This document shows, piece after piece, positions 1 to 10,981 of a stretch of DNA of 64,000 nucleotides; the stretch's first letter is position 1, and each line of letters starts with the position of its first letter. This stretch comes from Skeletonema tropicum (taxonomy: Eukaryota > Bacillariophyta > Thalassiosirophyceae > Thalassiosirales > Thalassiosiraceae), in contig CM074133.1 of the NCBI GenBank assembly GCA_037178625.1, forward strand, positions 62,001 through 126,000, written 5' to 3'. The notes beneath the pieces were generated by a model. That model saw nothing but the letters and a program-made list of their open reading frames with translations. It did not search any database and had not been told where the DNA came from. Both the position numbers and the translations under genes were made by a program.

Positions 1-1154
1 TGATGGAGAATCTTCTTGTAGATTTGTATCTCGTTACAAAGAGCTTGGCATAGAATGGAGATTGATTCATCGCTAAGATATAGATCGTCCTCATCTGACC
101 TTTTATTCACTGATGTGGCCAATGCGAGCCTCTCCTGCTCGTGGCATTCAAATAAGTTCTCTATGCTCCGAATATCTTCCACCATATGTTCATTGCGAAT
201 TGCGAGTATCTTCGAATCAGACGGGATGGCCTCATAGTAATACTGATAGTTGAAATACCAGTGGTCTGGACTTTGCTTCTTACCCCAATCTATCCCTTGC
301 AGCGTCTTCATTGCCAGATTCTTACATCTATCAGGTGAATCACCTGCGTCTCGAAGACCATTTTGGACGAAGTCCTCCATTTGATAAAAGGGGCAGTCAG
401 AGTAGAAGTGGGCCTTTCGATTTGCCCAATTGGTACTACGTACAAAATCATTTTCATCGGGCTTGTTGTAGTTGAATGCAGAGAGAGCTCGAGCTATGGG
501 ATCTCTAGTGATGAATAGGAAGTATCCGGCGTCATCATCGCAGTTGTAGATATCTGTATGGAAGAAATGAGTAGTAAGTTTTGCTAACAAGCTGGAGGAG
601 GTATGATCCACGTTCTCTGTTGCGTTCTGGACAGCGGCGTCATCACCATGATGACAGTGAAGCATGAACCCGAGGCTGCATCCTAGCGTAGATCCTCCTG
701 TCTTGCTGAGGGATTATGAAGAGATGTAAGAGATGATGTCAGGGCCATAATACATTGTAGACATTATTATTCAAATATGTTCATAATCTTACCCGACATG
801 AGCAAAACATATCTCCTTTTCTTTCGGAATACGAAAGTTGATCTTTTTCTTCGCAAATTTGGGTAATTTGATGCCTGGCCAATGTTCTTCAAACGACGAC
901 GAAGGTGTAAATGTAACGTTGATGGGTGTTACTTCGAAGAAGGTGGAGGATGGAGGAGGAGGAGGAGCATTAGGGTTTGCAATTGTGGCGGAGATTAGCA
1001 CAAAGGCGGACCATGTTGTCATGGCTGCAAAAGCCAAGGAACCTAGAGATATGCTGCCTAACGTATCGATCGGTATGGTTAGAGTGGAGGCACCCTTCTC
1101 CTTCTCCTCCCTAGCGGGACCATTTCTATAGGGATTCCTTGATCTCATGGTCAT
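1..1154 (-). CDS. Sulfotransferase copy A, 3' end outside window
   Basis: Same gene as copy B (2723-4022), cut by the window edge. Exon 1 is 793-1154 and exon 2 is 705 down to 1, separated by an 87-bp GT-AG intron (706-792). The frame is open as far as the window allows. It differs from copy B by scattered substitutions and a 3-bp in-frame loss near 105, where the TGACC TTTTATT stretch replaces the longer version in B. It keeps the PAPS-binding loop formed across the intron. The first ATG is at 1154; the reading frame extends further upstream only to a GTG. Likely a type II Golgi membrane sulfotransferase. Confidence 0.75.
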
Positions 1155-1327
1155 GGTATTGCCTGATGAGCTGCTTGGCACAATCGATAATACTTAGGCC
1201 TCATAATGATGGGAGAATTCGCTTCCTGATACCAGACATGTGTGGGGTAGTCACCAGCGACGATCGCCCATCTGTAAAATTTCTACCTTTACACTTCTGC
1301 ATTTGACTGATAGATAATCAGCGATAG

Positions 1328-1881
1328 CTACAGTCAAATCCCACGAACTACCCCCCCCTGGGGGATAAGAATTTTGGCTAGCCTGAGATTGGGGGGGAGG
1401 TAACTCAAAGTTGAACCTCAAAAAGTTCCACCTCACAGCTCTCACAGTTTGTACATCTCCACCACCATTGTTGCATCTCTACTGAATCATAACATTGTTT
1501 AGTTCCGTTTCGGTTCATACGCTGCTCTTCTATCACCCATCGGTAGAGCGGAGGCAATAATTGTGATCGCAGGAGGCTGAGCGACATCATGATACAAAAT
1601 TTTTTGCAAAAAAGGATTCGGAACCCACCGGTCAAAGCATCCGCTCCTCAACCTTCAACATTAGGCAAACCCATATTGCCTTCTTTACTTCAAGGGACTG
1701 TCATCGCACGTAAGGAGCCGCGAGGCCAGGAGAGATCGGGAGGTAAAGCAACCTACATTTTTTATCCACTAAGGCACCTAGGTTTGAGCCGCAGGGGGGG
1801 ATAAGAATTTTAGGCTAGGCTGAGATTTTGGTGGGGGGAAAAGCAAAATTGGGGGGGATAGTTCGTGGGATTTGACTGTAG
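1328..1881. mobile_element. MITE-like element, unit A copy
   Basis: A 554-bp element with about 30-bp inverted ends: it begins CTACAGTCAAATCCCACG and ends with the reverse complement, with one mismatch further in. Just inside each end is a direct repeat built on GGGGGATAAGAATTTT. It has no convincing ORF. It is identical in position and almost in sequence in units A-E. Confidence 0.8.
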
Positions 1882-2352
1882 CCGGTAGATTGTGGAAAGT
1901 ACGGTACTCGTGGTCTCATTTCTTATCTCTCTTTAGAGATGCTTTTGGATATAATATAGGGCAGATATCGGGGGAATTTCCCCCAGACGAATTTATCACC
2001 AGATCAGAACTTCAGATGGCTGGTGGAAGGTGGAACACCCCCTCTTTTTATTTTATACAAAAAGGCCTAACCTTTACTGATTATCAGCAACAGCCGTTAG
2101 ATTGTGCACTGTACGTACTCATTGTCTGATATCGTTTACGATGTACGATATCAATTTTGATCGGCTACGCACGGACTCTTCGTGGACGGCGTGGAGTCGC
2201 TGGTCTTACATAGAATGATTTATTTACATCAACAGTATCCGCCACTGTCGTCTCTGTGTCATCTTCTAATCTCACAGGTGTCAAATCCAATCTACGAAAG
2301 GCTTATCATACCTCTTGACGGACAAAGGCATCTTGTTGCCAAATACTACATC

Positions 2353-2525
2353 GAATCCTACTTATTCTGAAAATCCTAGGATTTTATCTATGCCGGAGAA
2401 TCCTGGGATTTCGGAATCCTGGGATTCGCGAGGGGACTGCAAATCGAATCCTGGGCTGAACGAATCCTCTAGAGGGTTCCTGTTCCGAATTCTAGGATTC
2501 GGCTATCGAATCCTCTAGAGGATTC
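2353..2525. repeat. AATCC palindrome cluster, unit A
   Basis: About 170 bp densely packed with GAATCC and its complement GGATTC. It includes AATCCTAGGATT and the perfect 18-bp palindrome GAATCCTCTAGAGGATTC (2508-2525). The same cluster recurs at 5221-5393, 12007-12180, 14889-15072 and 17783-17954. The role is unknown. It lies 3' of the sulfotransferase gene of the same unit and could fold back or be a degenerate small repeat. Confidence 0.75.
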
Positions 2526-2722
2526 ACCAGCTCTACACCATCGAATTGTCACTGGGCATCAAAAGTCCAATCACCTTTCGAAGACGGATGGTATAGGTCT
2601 AACTCTTGTGATGGTATACATGGTTAGGTTTTGTCTTCAGACTTCTGGAATTTACATTTTACTTCTAGAACTAGAAAAGATGTGTAATCTATTTGTACAC
2701 ATCCTCAACAGTAGCTCAATGC

Positions 2723-4022
2723 TCAATAACCTCGATTGTCTTCAAGCTTTTTACTAATGTCAGGCATCACATCCGGACATTCCTTCACGATAGCCTCATG
2801 CGGACACTTTGCCTCCAGCTCCATCAAAGACTCTCGAAGCTGATCTTGCGACAAATTCAGAGCTTGATGGAGAATCTCCTTGTAGATTTGTATCTCGTTA
2901 CAAAGAGCTTGGCATAGAACGGAGATTGATTCATCGCTAAGATATAGATCGTCCTCATCTGACCTGTATACATTCACTGATGTGGCCAATGCGAGCCTCT
3001 CCTGCTCAGGACATTCAAATAAGTTCTCTATACTCCGAATATCTTCCACCATATGTTCATTGCGAATTGCGAGTATCTTCGAATCAGACGGGATGGCCTC
3101 ATAGTAATACTGATAGTTGAAATACCAGTGGTCTGGACTTTGCTTCTTACCCCAATCTATCCCTTGCAGCGTCTTCATTGCCAGATTCTTACATCTATCA
3201 GGTGAATCACCTGCGTCTCGAAGACCATTTTGGACGAAGTCCTCCATTTGATAAAAGGGGCAGTCAGAGTAGAAGTGGGCCTTTCGATTTGCCCAATTGG
3301 TACTACGTACAAAATCATTTTCATCGGGCTTGTTGTAGTTGAATGCAGAGAGAGCTCGAGCTATGGGATCTCTAGTGATGAATAGGAAGTATCCGGCGTC
3401 ATCATCGCAGTTGTAGATATCTGAATGGAAGAAATGAGTAGTAAGTTTTGCTAACAAGCTGGAGGAGGTATGATCCACGTTCTCTGTTGCGTTCTGGACA
3501 GCGGCGTCATCATCATGATGACAGTGAAGCATGAACCCGAGGCTGCATCCTAGCGTAGATCCTCCTGTCTTGCTGAGAGATTAGTGAAGAGATGTAAGAG
3601 ATGATGTCAGGGCCATAATACATTGTAGACATTATTATTCAAATATGTTCATAATCTTACCCGACATGAGCAAAACATATCTCCTTTTCTTTCGGAATAC
3701 GAAAGTTGATCTTTTTCTTCGCAAATTTGGGTAATTTGATGCCTGGCCAATGTTCTTCAAACGACGACGAAGGTGTAAATGTAACGTTGATGGGTGTTAC
3801 TTCGAAGAAGGTGGAGGATGGAGGAGGAGGAGGAGCATTAGGGTTTGCAATTGTGGCGGAGATTAGCACAAAGGCGGACCATGTTGTCATGGCTGCAAAA
3901 GCCAAGGAACCTAGAGATATGCTGCCTAACGTATCGATCGGTATGGTTAGAGTGGAGGCACCCTTCTCCTTCTCCTCCCTAGCGGGACCATTTCTATAGG
4001 GATTCCTTGATCTCATGGTCAT
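2723..4022 (-). CDS. Sulfotransferase copy B (type II membrane)
   Basis: Two exons, 3661-4022 and 2723-3572, joined across an 88-bp GT-AG intron (3573-3660), give 403 residues. Residues 32-58 form one hydrophobic segment after a basic N-terminus, as in Golgi type II enzymes; a proline-rich stalk follows. Splicing creates the motif HVGKTGGSTL (about 119-128), the 5'-phosphosulfate-binding loop of sulfotransferases. The 3'-phosphate motif is TRDPIARALSAFNYN with Arg188 and Ser196. The family moves sulfate from PAPS, here probably onto a carbohydrate; the substrate cannot be read from sequence. The start is the first ATG of the frame (MTMRSRN); only a GTG lies upstream. Protein and gene are identical to copy C. 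The splice-made P-loop strongly supports the intron. Confidence 0.85.
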
Positions 4023-4195
4023 GGTATTGCCTGATGAGCTGCTTGGCACAATCGATAATACTTAGGCCTCATAATGATGGGAGAATTCGCTTCCTGATAC
4101 CAGACATGTGTGGGGTAGTCACCAGCGACGATCGCCCATCTGTAAAATTTCTACCTTTACACTTCTGCATTTGACTGATAGATAATCAGCGATAG

Positions 4196-4749
4196 CTACA
4201 GTCAAATCCCACGAACTACCCCCCCCTGGGGGATAAGAATTTTGGCTAGCCTGAGATTGGGGGGGAGGTAACTCAAAGTTGAACCTCAAAAAGTTCCACC
4301 TCACAGCTCTCACAGTTTGTACATCTCCACCACCATTGTTGCATCTCTACTGAATCATAACATTGTTTAGTTCCGTTTCGGTTCATACGCTGCTCTTCTA
4401 TCACCCATCGGTAGAGCGGAGGCAATAATTGTGATCGCAGGAGGCTGAGCGACATCATGATACAAAATTTTTTGCAAAAAAGGATTCGGAACCCACCGGT
4501 CAAAGCATCCGCTCCTCAACCTTCAACATTAGGCAAACCCATATTGCCTTCTTTACTTCAAGGGACTGTCATCGCACGTAAGGAGCCGCGAGGCCAGGAG
4601 AGATCGGGAGGTAAAGCAACCTACATTTTTTATCCACTAAGGCACCTAGGTTTGAGCCGCAGGGGGGGATAAGAATTTTAGGCTAGGCTGAGATTTTGGT
4701 GGGGGGAAAAGCAAAATTGGGGGGGATAGTTCGTGGGATTTGACTGTAG
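4196..4749. mobile_element. MITE-like element, unit B copy
   Basis: Same 554-bp element as in unit A. The ends are CTACAGTCAAATCCCACG and its inverse, in the order GATAG|element|CCGGTAG. Unit F shows the uninterrupted GATAGCCGGTAG at 19546-19556, so this is an insertion. A TAG (or TA) appears on both sides and may be the target-site duplication. Confidence 0.85.
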
Positions 4750-5220
4750 CCGGTAGATTGTGGAAAGTACGGTACTCGTGGTCTCATTTCTTATCTCTCT
4801 TTAGAGATGCTTTTGGATATAATATAGGGCAGATATCGGGGGAATTTCCCCCAGACGAATTTATCACCAGATCAGAACTTCAGATGGCTGGTGGAAGGTG
4901 GAACACCCCCTCTTTTTATTTTATACAAAAAGGCCTAACCTTTACTGATTATCAGCAACAGCCGTTAGATTGTGCACTGTACGTACTCATTGTCTGATAT
5001 CGTTTACGATGTACGATATCAATTTTGATCGGCTACGCACGGACTCTTCGTGGACGGCGTGGAGTCGCTGGTCTTACATAGAATGATTTATTTACATCAA
5101 CAGTATCCGCCACTGTCGTCTCTGTGTCATCTTCTAATCTCACAGGTGTCAAATCCAATCTACGAAAGGCTTATCATACCTCTTGACGGACAAAGGCATC
5201 TTGTTGCCAAATACTACATC

Positions 5221-5393
5221 GAATCCTACTTATTCTGAAAATCCTAGGATTTTATCTATGCCGGAGAATCCTGGGATTTCGGAATCCTGGGATTCGCGAG
5301 GGGACTGCAAATCGAATCCTGGGCTGAACGAATCCTCTAGAGGGTTCCTGTTCCGAATTCTAGGATTCGGCTATCGAATCCTCTAGAGGATTC
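5221..5393. repeat. AATCC palindrome cluster, unit B
   Basis: Second copy of the palindrome-rich block, with the perfect 18-bp palindrome at 5376-5393. Confidence 0.75.
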
Positions 5394-5590
5394 ACCAGCT
5401 CTACACCATCGAATTGTCACTGGGCATCAAAAGTCCAATCACCTTTCGAAGACGGATGGTATAGGTCTAACTCTTGTGATGGTATACATGGTTAGGTTTT
5501 GTCTTCAGACTTCTGGAATTTACATTTTACTTCTAGAACTAGAAAAGATGTGTAATCTATTTGTACACATCCTCAACAGTAGCTCAATGC

Positions 5591-6890
5591 TCAATAACCT
5601 CGATTGTCTTCAAGCTTTTTACTAATGTCAGGCATCACATCCGGACATTCCTTCACGATAGCCTCATGCGGACACTTTGCCTCCAGCTCCATCAAAGACT
5701 CTCGAAGCTGATCTTGCGACAAATTCAGAGCTTGATGGAGAATCTCCTTGTAGATTTGTATCTCGTTACAAAGAGCTTGGCATAGAACGGAGATTGATTC
5801 ATCGCTAAGATATAGATCGTCCTCATCTGACCTGTATACATTCACTGATGTGGCCAATGCGAGCCTCTCCTGCTCAGGACATTCAAATAAGTTCTCTATA
5901 CTCCGAATATCTTCCACCATATGTTCATTGCGAATTGCGAGTATCTTCGAATCAGACGGGATGGCCTCATAGTAATACTGATAGTTGAAATACCAGTGGT
6001 CTGGACTTTGCTTCTTACCCCAATCTATCCCTTGCAGCGTCTTCATTGCCAGATTCTTACATCTATCAGGTGAATCACCTGCGTCTCGAAGACCATTTTG
6101 GACGAAGTCCTCCATTTGATAAAAGGGGCAGTCAGAGTAGAAGTGGGCCTTTCGATTTGCCCAATTGGTACTACGTACAAAATCATTTTCATCGGGCTTG
6201 TTGTAGTTGAATGCAGAGAGAGCTCGAGCTATGGGATCTCTAGTGATGAATAGGAAGTATCCGGCGTCATCATCGCAGTTGTAGATATCTGAATGGAAGA
6301 AATGAGTAGTAAGTTTTGCTAACAAGCTGGAGGAGGTATGATCCACGTTCTCTGTTGCGTTCTGGACAGCGGCGTCATCATCATGATGACAGTGAAGCAT
6401 GAACCCGAGGCTGCATCCTAGCGTAGATCCTCCTGTCTTGCTGAGAGATTAGTGAAGAGATGTAAGAGATGATGTCAGGGCCATAATACATTGTAGACAT
6501 TATTATTCAAATATGTTCATAATCTTACCCGACATGAGCAAAACATATCTCCTTTTCTTTCGGAATACGAAAGTTGATCTTTTTCTTCGCAAATTTGGGT
6601 AATTTGATGCCTGGCCAATGTTCTTCAAACGACGACGAAGGTGTAAATGTAACGTTGATGGGTGTTACTTCGAAGAAGGTGGAGGATGGAGGAGGAGGAG
6701 GAGCATTAGGGTTTGCAATTGTGGCGGAGATTAGCACAAAGGCGGACCATGTTGTCATGGCTGCAAAAGCCAAGGAACCTAGAGATATGCTGCCTAACGT
6801 ATCGATCGGTATGGTTAGAGTGGAGGCACCCTTCTCCTTCTCCTCCCTAGCGGGACCATTTCTATAGGGATTCCTTGATCTCATGGTCAT
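5591..6890 (-). CDS. Sulfotransferase copy C, promoter interrupted
   Basis: Exons 6529-6890 and 5591-6440 with the same 88-bp intron as copy B; the 403-residue product is identical. PAPS-binding loop, 3'-phosphate motif and signal anchor are all intact. The difference is upstream: a 3.9-kb mobile element starts at about 6928, only some 37 bp before the ATG, so the native promoter now lies about 3.9 kb away. The element end is open in the same frame and offers an ATG at 7013 that would add 41 residues to the N-terminus. The annotated start keeps the one shared with the other copies. Expression may be lost or rewired; this is inference. Confidence 0.8.
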
Positions 6891-7446
6891 GGTATTGCCT
6901 GATGAGCTGCTTGGCACAATCGATAATCGGCCCTCGGGGCCCCCGTTCATGGAGTGCAGAGCAGCGTAATAGGGGGCCGCAGGTGCCCTTCTATTACAGG
7001 TGGGAAAATTCATTATTTTTCACCCCCATTATTCTACAGAGTTATAGGTAGGAATCAGTACATGTGTTTTTTAGTGAGAAGGTTTACTTTAGGGACACGT
7101 AGAGTCCTCGGTAGAGACTACCGGCGTAGGATCTGTATGTGTTCCTATGTAGAAAGCAAGAAGTACCTGTTGAAAGCGAGAAATTGACTGTACTAGATGC
7201 GCTTTTTGAGCATCTAAATCGGTCTGTACGAGAAAGAAATACAGGTTTTACACGGGCGTTAGTCGATTTAGTTTTTGTCTTTCTTCGTCGCGAGAAAATG
7301 TCTTTTTGTAAAACTGTGCTTGATATATCGAATCGTGCGCTTGCAGATGTTTTACTGATCACCAGATGCAGACGCTTAATTGAGTTGTTGTATTCTTTGT
7401 GTTGAGAAAGTGTCTGTTTTGTAAAACTGTGCAGTGATCAATTTTA

Positions 7447-8532
7447 CTAATCACCAGATGAAGATCCTGCGAAGTAATCACTTGGGATTTCATGATCCTT
7501 CTTCGCTTCTTTCCACTTCTTGTTCGGGTTGGTTATGATGTTGGTAATCCTGGTTGTCAGGTCTGTCCTGTCTTTGATGAAATTGCCCTTGATTGCTGCT
7601 GCGTACGATGTTTCTGTGATTTCTTCCAACTTTCTCTTGCTATACCTTGTCTTCGACTCTTCTGCCTTCCCCTCCAAGTATTTCACCCAATTTGCTCGCT
7701 TCTTGTACGATTCGCAGAACTGGCCATTTTGCTTTCTCTTGCAATTTTTTAATCGGTTCGTTGAAATGTTGCTTCCGGTCCAGTATATGGCACTGTCCGA
7801 CGGGTATGCTTGATCTTTGGAGCCAAGTGTTTTGCCTCTGCTGGTAGCCACGTACATTGTTCCAAGAAACTTGCTAATCTCCCACAACTCATCTGCTGGA
7901 TCTATTATCATGCGGTTCCAGCGGTCTCCTTTGTCGAATCCAGCTTCGAGTCCTTGACAGCGGTGGATGGTGATGGCGTAGGCAATTTGCAATGGCATGA
8001 ATAATGCGGTGCAGCATCCTCTGTTGCAAATCTGCTCGTAGGGTGGGATTGGCACGTGCTGTGCGCAATAAGTTGGGGTAGGATGCATTTGTATCAGTAT
8101 GAAATGAGTTAGTAGTGTTTTCGCAGAGAGTGGCAATTGTCTTGTGTCTTTCGTGTGTCAACTTTTACTCACCGTTGGGTTGTTCTTGTCCCATGGGTCC
8201 TCGCCTGGTGGTGGTTTGTATGTAGGGAAATCCACAACAATGTACTTCGGTAGGCTAACCTCACCTTTACCGTTTGGTCCAACGGAGCGATCCTTATCGT
8301 AAACGATCTCGACAACTACCCCAATAGCTGAGACGTACAATCCTGAGTTGGGATCGATGTTGGCTGACTCCAAGCAAACATGTGCACCTACGCACACATC
8401 AAAGGTGTAGAATAGCCTCCTGCCGTAAAAGTGCGACTGGTATGCTGTGTTATTGCCCGCCATCCTGCTGCTGAATTGACACCTGAGCCTAGCTATTGGT
8501 ACTTTCAGTCGTTCGTGTGTTTTGATCAGCAT
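7447..8532 (-). pseudogene. PIF1-like helicase, C-terminal remnant
   Basis: Two exons, 8173-8532 and 7447-8058, across a 114-bp intron (GTGAGT...GCACAG) give 323 residues. Exon 1 holds the stretch VGAHVCLES...GLYVSAIGVVVEIVYD (about 49-79) of the PIF1/RecD-like second motor domain. Exon 2 has PLQIAYAITIHRCQGLE (142-158, motif V region) and MYVATSRGK (188-196, motif VI). The basic C-terminal tail is lineage-specific. The Walker A and B half of the helicase is missing, so it cannot act as a motor by itself. It is the helicase part expected in a rolling-circle transposon and is read as a truncated remnant. It starts at the first ATG of exon 1; an upstream exon was looked for but none joins in frame. 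Confidence 0.65.
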
Positions 8533-8651
8533 GTCTACGTAGGCAGTTGCATTTGTTTATTAGGTAAAATTGTTCAGTGATCGATTATACTAAAATGATT
8601 CAATAAGCAAGCGATACTTAGTGCGGCAGTGCACATGCACACAAAATAAAC

Positions 8652-9433
8652 TCACATGATAGTTGAATCAGGAGAGGCCTTCTCTCCGACAGGTACCGGT
8701 TTAGACTTTTTCGTGACAGCACCTTTCTCGGACAAATCCGGTTCATCATCATCTTGAACAGGTTGATCACGGGAGCCCGAATGAGTTTTGTCTTCAAGTA
8801 CAAGTTTCCCGTTCTCATCACTGGTGTGAAGTTGAAGGTTGAAAAAAAAACTTGTAAGTAAAAAGGAAAGACAGAATTTGTAAAACGGTACAATGAACAA
8901 AAATACCAAAATCTTTTGAACCACACGAAATTTAACCTTCTCTCTTACCAAAAATGCTCACAATTTGAAGTGTACGGCGCTTGGCTTGTACCTCCTTTCT
9001 GAGCAATAGCGGCAAACATTAAGAAGTTGACCGCTGCAGACACCAGATCATCTTTGTCAGTAGAATCAGTCTTACCAACTGGGACATTCGGGTAATGTTC
9101 AGACAGTTCATTCAGGATGTACTTGATTGACCCGACTTCAAAGACGGAAAGAGCAGAAAAGAGCAGTTGTTCCTTCTCCAACTTGGCAACGTCAAACCCA
9201 TCGCCTAATGCAACAGACGCTAGCAGAAAGAAGATACGATCGTCGGTACGCACCAAACGCCAATTGATGTCTGTTACGCTCAATGCAATGACAGGAGCCG
9301 ACGGTTTAGCAGCAGTCTTGACCCCTGACGAAGTAAGACGTGCATCGACATTGCTCCGATTCCGCACGGCACGGAAGCCCTTACCATTACTACCAACGGT
9401 GGATATAACTGGATTTGTGTTGCCAAACTTCAT
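8652..9433 (-). CDS. Unidentified two-exon gene carried by element
   Basis: Exons 8949-9433 and 8652-8820 with a GT-AG intron (8821-8948, ending CACACCAG) give 217 residues. The family is not recognised. The N-terminal 40 residues are basic and polar. The middle (about 45-150) looks like an alpha-helical globular domain (IFFLLASVALGDGFDVAKLE). The C-terminal exon is acidic and charged (VQDDDEPDLSEKG). No signal peptide or TM segment is seen. It lies upstream of, and on the same strand as, the helicase remnant. It may be a captured host gene or an accessory gene of the element. Exon 2 could have a further donor (CAT|GTGAGT), but no in-frame continuation was found. Confidence 0.5.
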
Positions 9434-10125
9434 TATTTATTCGGACAATGTAGAAATGTGATGATGTAAATGATGCAATGCATAATTTATGAGAGCTGTT
9501 GAACGGCTCGACAACGTACAAACTGCCTACATAACCGCCGCCAACGCACCAGCGCAATAATCAGCAGAGAACAATGCAATCAATAACCAACCACGTCATG
9601 AAGTAAACGAGTTCCTTCGTAAGCTACGTCGGCAACACAAGATCTTGTGGTTCAACACATCGACAACACGTCGACAAAAAGATTCAGCTCAACACAAGAC
9701 GTCGACGTGGAGTTAAGAACTGACGTATTGATCAGTACGTGGCCAAAGATCGGCAGTTATTCAAATGCAAACACGTCGGCAACCAACGTCGGCGTCTATT
9801 TAGACTTGCATCAATAGACGACTCGGCAGATAATGTAATTGAGCCAATGTCGACCTGAGTACTTGCTGCATGAACTTAAATACTTTTTTGTTCATTGGAT
9901 TTTGCCAACACCTGACTTCTGGTACTTTGTGACGTAAGACGATTGGAATCAAGTGTACTAATTCCTTAAGTAACGAAGTTTACCACGTCACTCAGAGAAA
10001 AAATTAAGAAAATAGAGGGTGACGGGGATGCACACCGGAAAGAACGAAGAAGCTCATCGACAATCTGACTTAATTAGCCTGGAAAAGTCCTTTTTAGCAC
10101 AAATCAAGCGATTTTTAGATCTAAA

Positions 10126-10347
10126 TCATAAGATATAGCATCTAAATGACAATGAAAATGGGCATTTCAGCGGGGATAGGAGGGGGGAAAATCCCAACAC
10201 TTCAAGTTGAAGTTCCGGAAGTAATTTGCTCGCTACTTTGGATCTCCCCGATGGAAAAGATATGCCTTGTACGCTGGCCCACGCCCACGAAACGCCAACA
10301 AAACTTACGACCGTTAGAACAATGACAGCTACCACGCCTTTTCTCAT
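10126..10347 (-). CDS. Small ORF with N-terminal hydrophobic segment
   Basis: A 73-residue ORF beginning MRKGVVAVIVLTVVSF, which resembles a signal peptide or membrane anchor ending near WAWAS. The rest has no recognised motif. It sits inside the Helitron-like element near its right end and could be a captured 5' exon. Coding status is uncertain; only the hydrophobic start argues for it. Confidence 0.25.
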   Translation of the reverse strand: MRKGVVAVIVLTVVSFVGVSWAWASVQGISFPSGRSKVASKLLPELQLEVLGFSPLLSPLKCPFSLSFRCYIL

Positions 10348-10564
10348 TCTTGAGACCTTTTGATTCAAATTTTTTGTGGCCTGTCTCCACGCAATTAGAA
10401 CCGCTGATGAAGGTGGCTAAGCTCCACCGAAACTCGTAATTAATGAATCATAAAAGTTCGGTTATATTGCTTACTACCATCATCTGGAAAAACTCCTAGC
10501 TTGTAATAAGGACTTCGTGGCTTATTGCATTCAAGACATTTCTTTTCACATTGATAAAGATTGA

Positions 10565-10706
10565 CAACGTCATTGCAGAGCAACTTTATAGCCGTATTCT
10601 ATTGTAAAGAGACTAATTGGTAAAATTGTGCACAGCACAATTATACCAATTAAGGCCAACGTCATTGCAGAGCAACTTTATAGCCGAATTCCGTTGTATA
10701 AAGACT
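10565..10706. repeat. Palindrome flanked by ~45-bp direct repeats
   Basis: A 17-bp inverted repeat with a 3-base loop (arms 10615-10631 and 10635-10651, one mismatch). It lies between two direct copies of a ~45-bp sequence starting AACGTCATTGCAGAGCAAC (about 10567 and 10658). Shorter hairpins with the same core, GTAAAACTG...CAATTTTAC, occur at about 7419-7448 and 8565-8590 in the same element. Confidence 0.7.
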
Positions 10707-10981
10707 ACTGACAAGCCACACAGCAAATGGCCAACAGCAAGATGACGACACAATACTTTACAGGCCCCGAGGGCCCGCGCTGAACCCGCCACATACACCG
10801 CTGCACGCCACCACTATCGCACCATTCTGCGCGCCCCTGTTTAATACTTAGGCCTCATAATGATGGGAGAATTCGCTTCCTGATACCAGACATGTGTGGG
10901 GTAGTCACCAGCGACGATCGCCCATCTGTAAAATTTCTACCTTTACACTTCTGCATTTGACTGATAGATAATCAGCGATAG

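Larger units (their letters stand above)
6928..10841. mobile_element. Helitron-like element, ~3.9 kb
   Basis: Compared with the other units, about 3,914 bp are inserted in the sequence CGATAATACTTAGG. TAAT is present on both sides (6924-6927 and 10842-10845), so the exact ends are ambiguous by up to four bases. The left end has CGGCCCTCGGGGCC (6928-6941). Its inverse, GGCCCCGAGGGCC, lies at about 10762-10774, some 70 bp inside the right end. Such asymmetric inverted repeats, together with a PIF1-type helicase, resemble Helitron2-type rolling-circle elements. One possible boundary gives a 5' TC in an A|T target, but the right end does not show the classical CTRR. No Rep (HUH) nuclease was seen, so it is probably non-autonomous. 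It also carries an unidentified two-exon gene. Confidence 0.6.

Noticed and set aside
838..1131. Plus-strand 97-codon ORF opposite sulfotransferase exon 1 (also at 3706 and 6574)
   Set aside because: Antisense shadow of a real exon, without independent support.
1251..2518. Several 62-85-codon ORFs in the unit spacers
   Set aside because: They coincide with the MITE and the palindrome cluster and are broken in units D and E without consequence.
8532..8652. Joining the passenger gene to the helicase as one transcript
   Set aside because: The possible donor CAT|GTGAGT and the acceptor before the helicase ATG leave the frame wrong and hit a stop.
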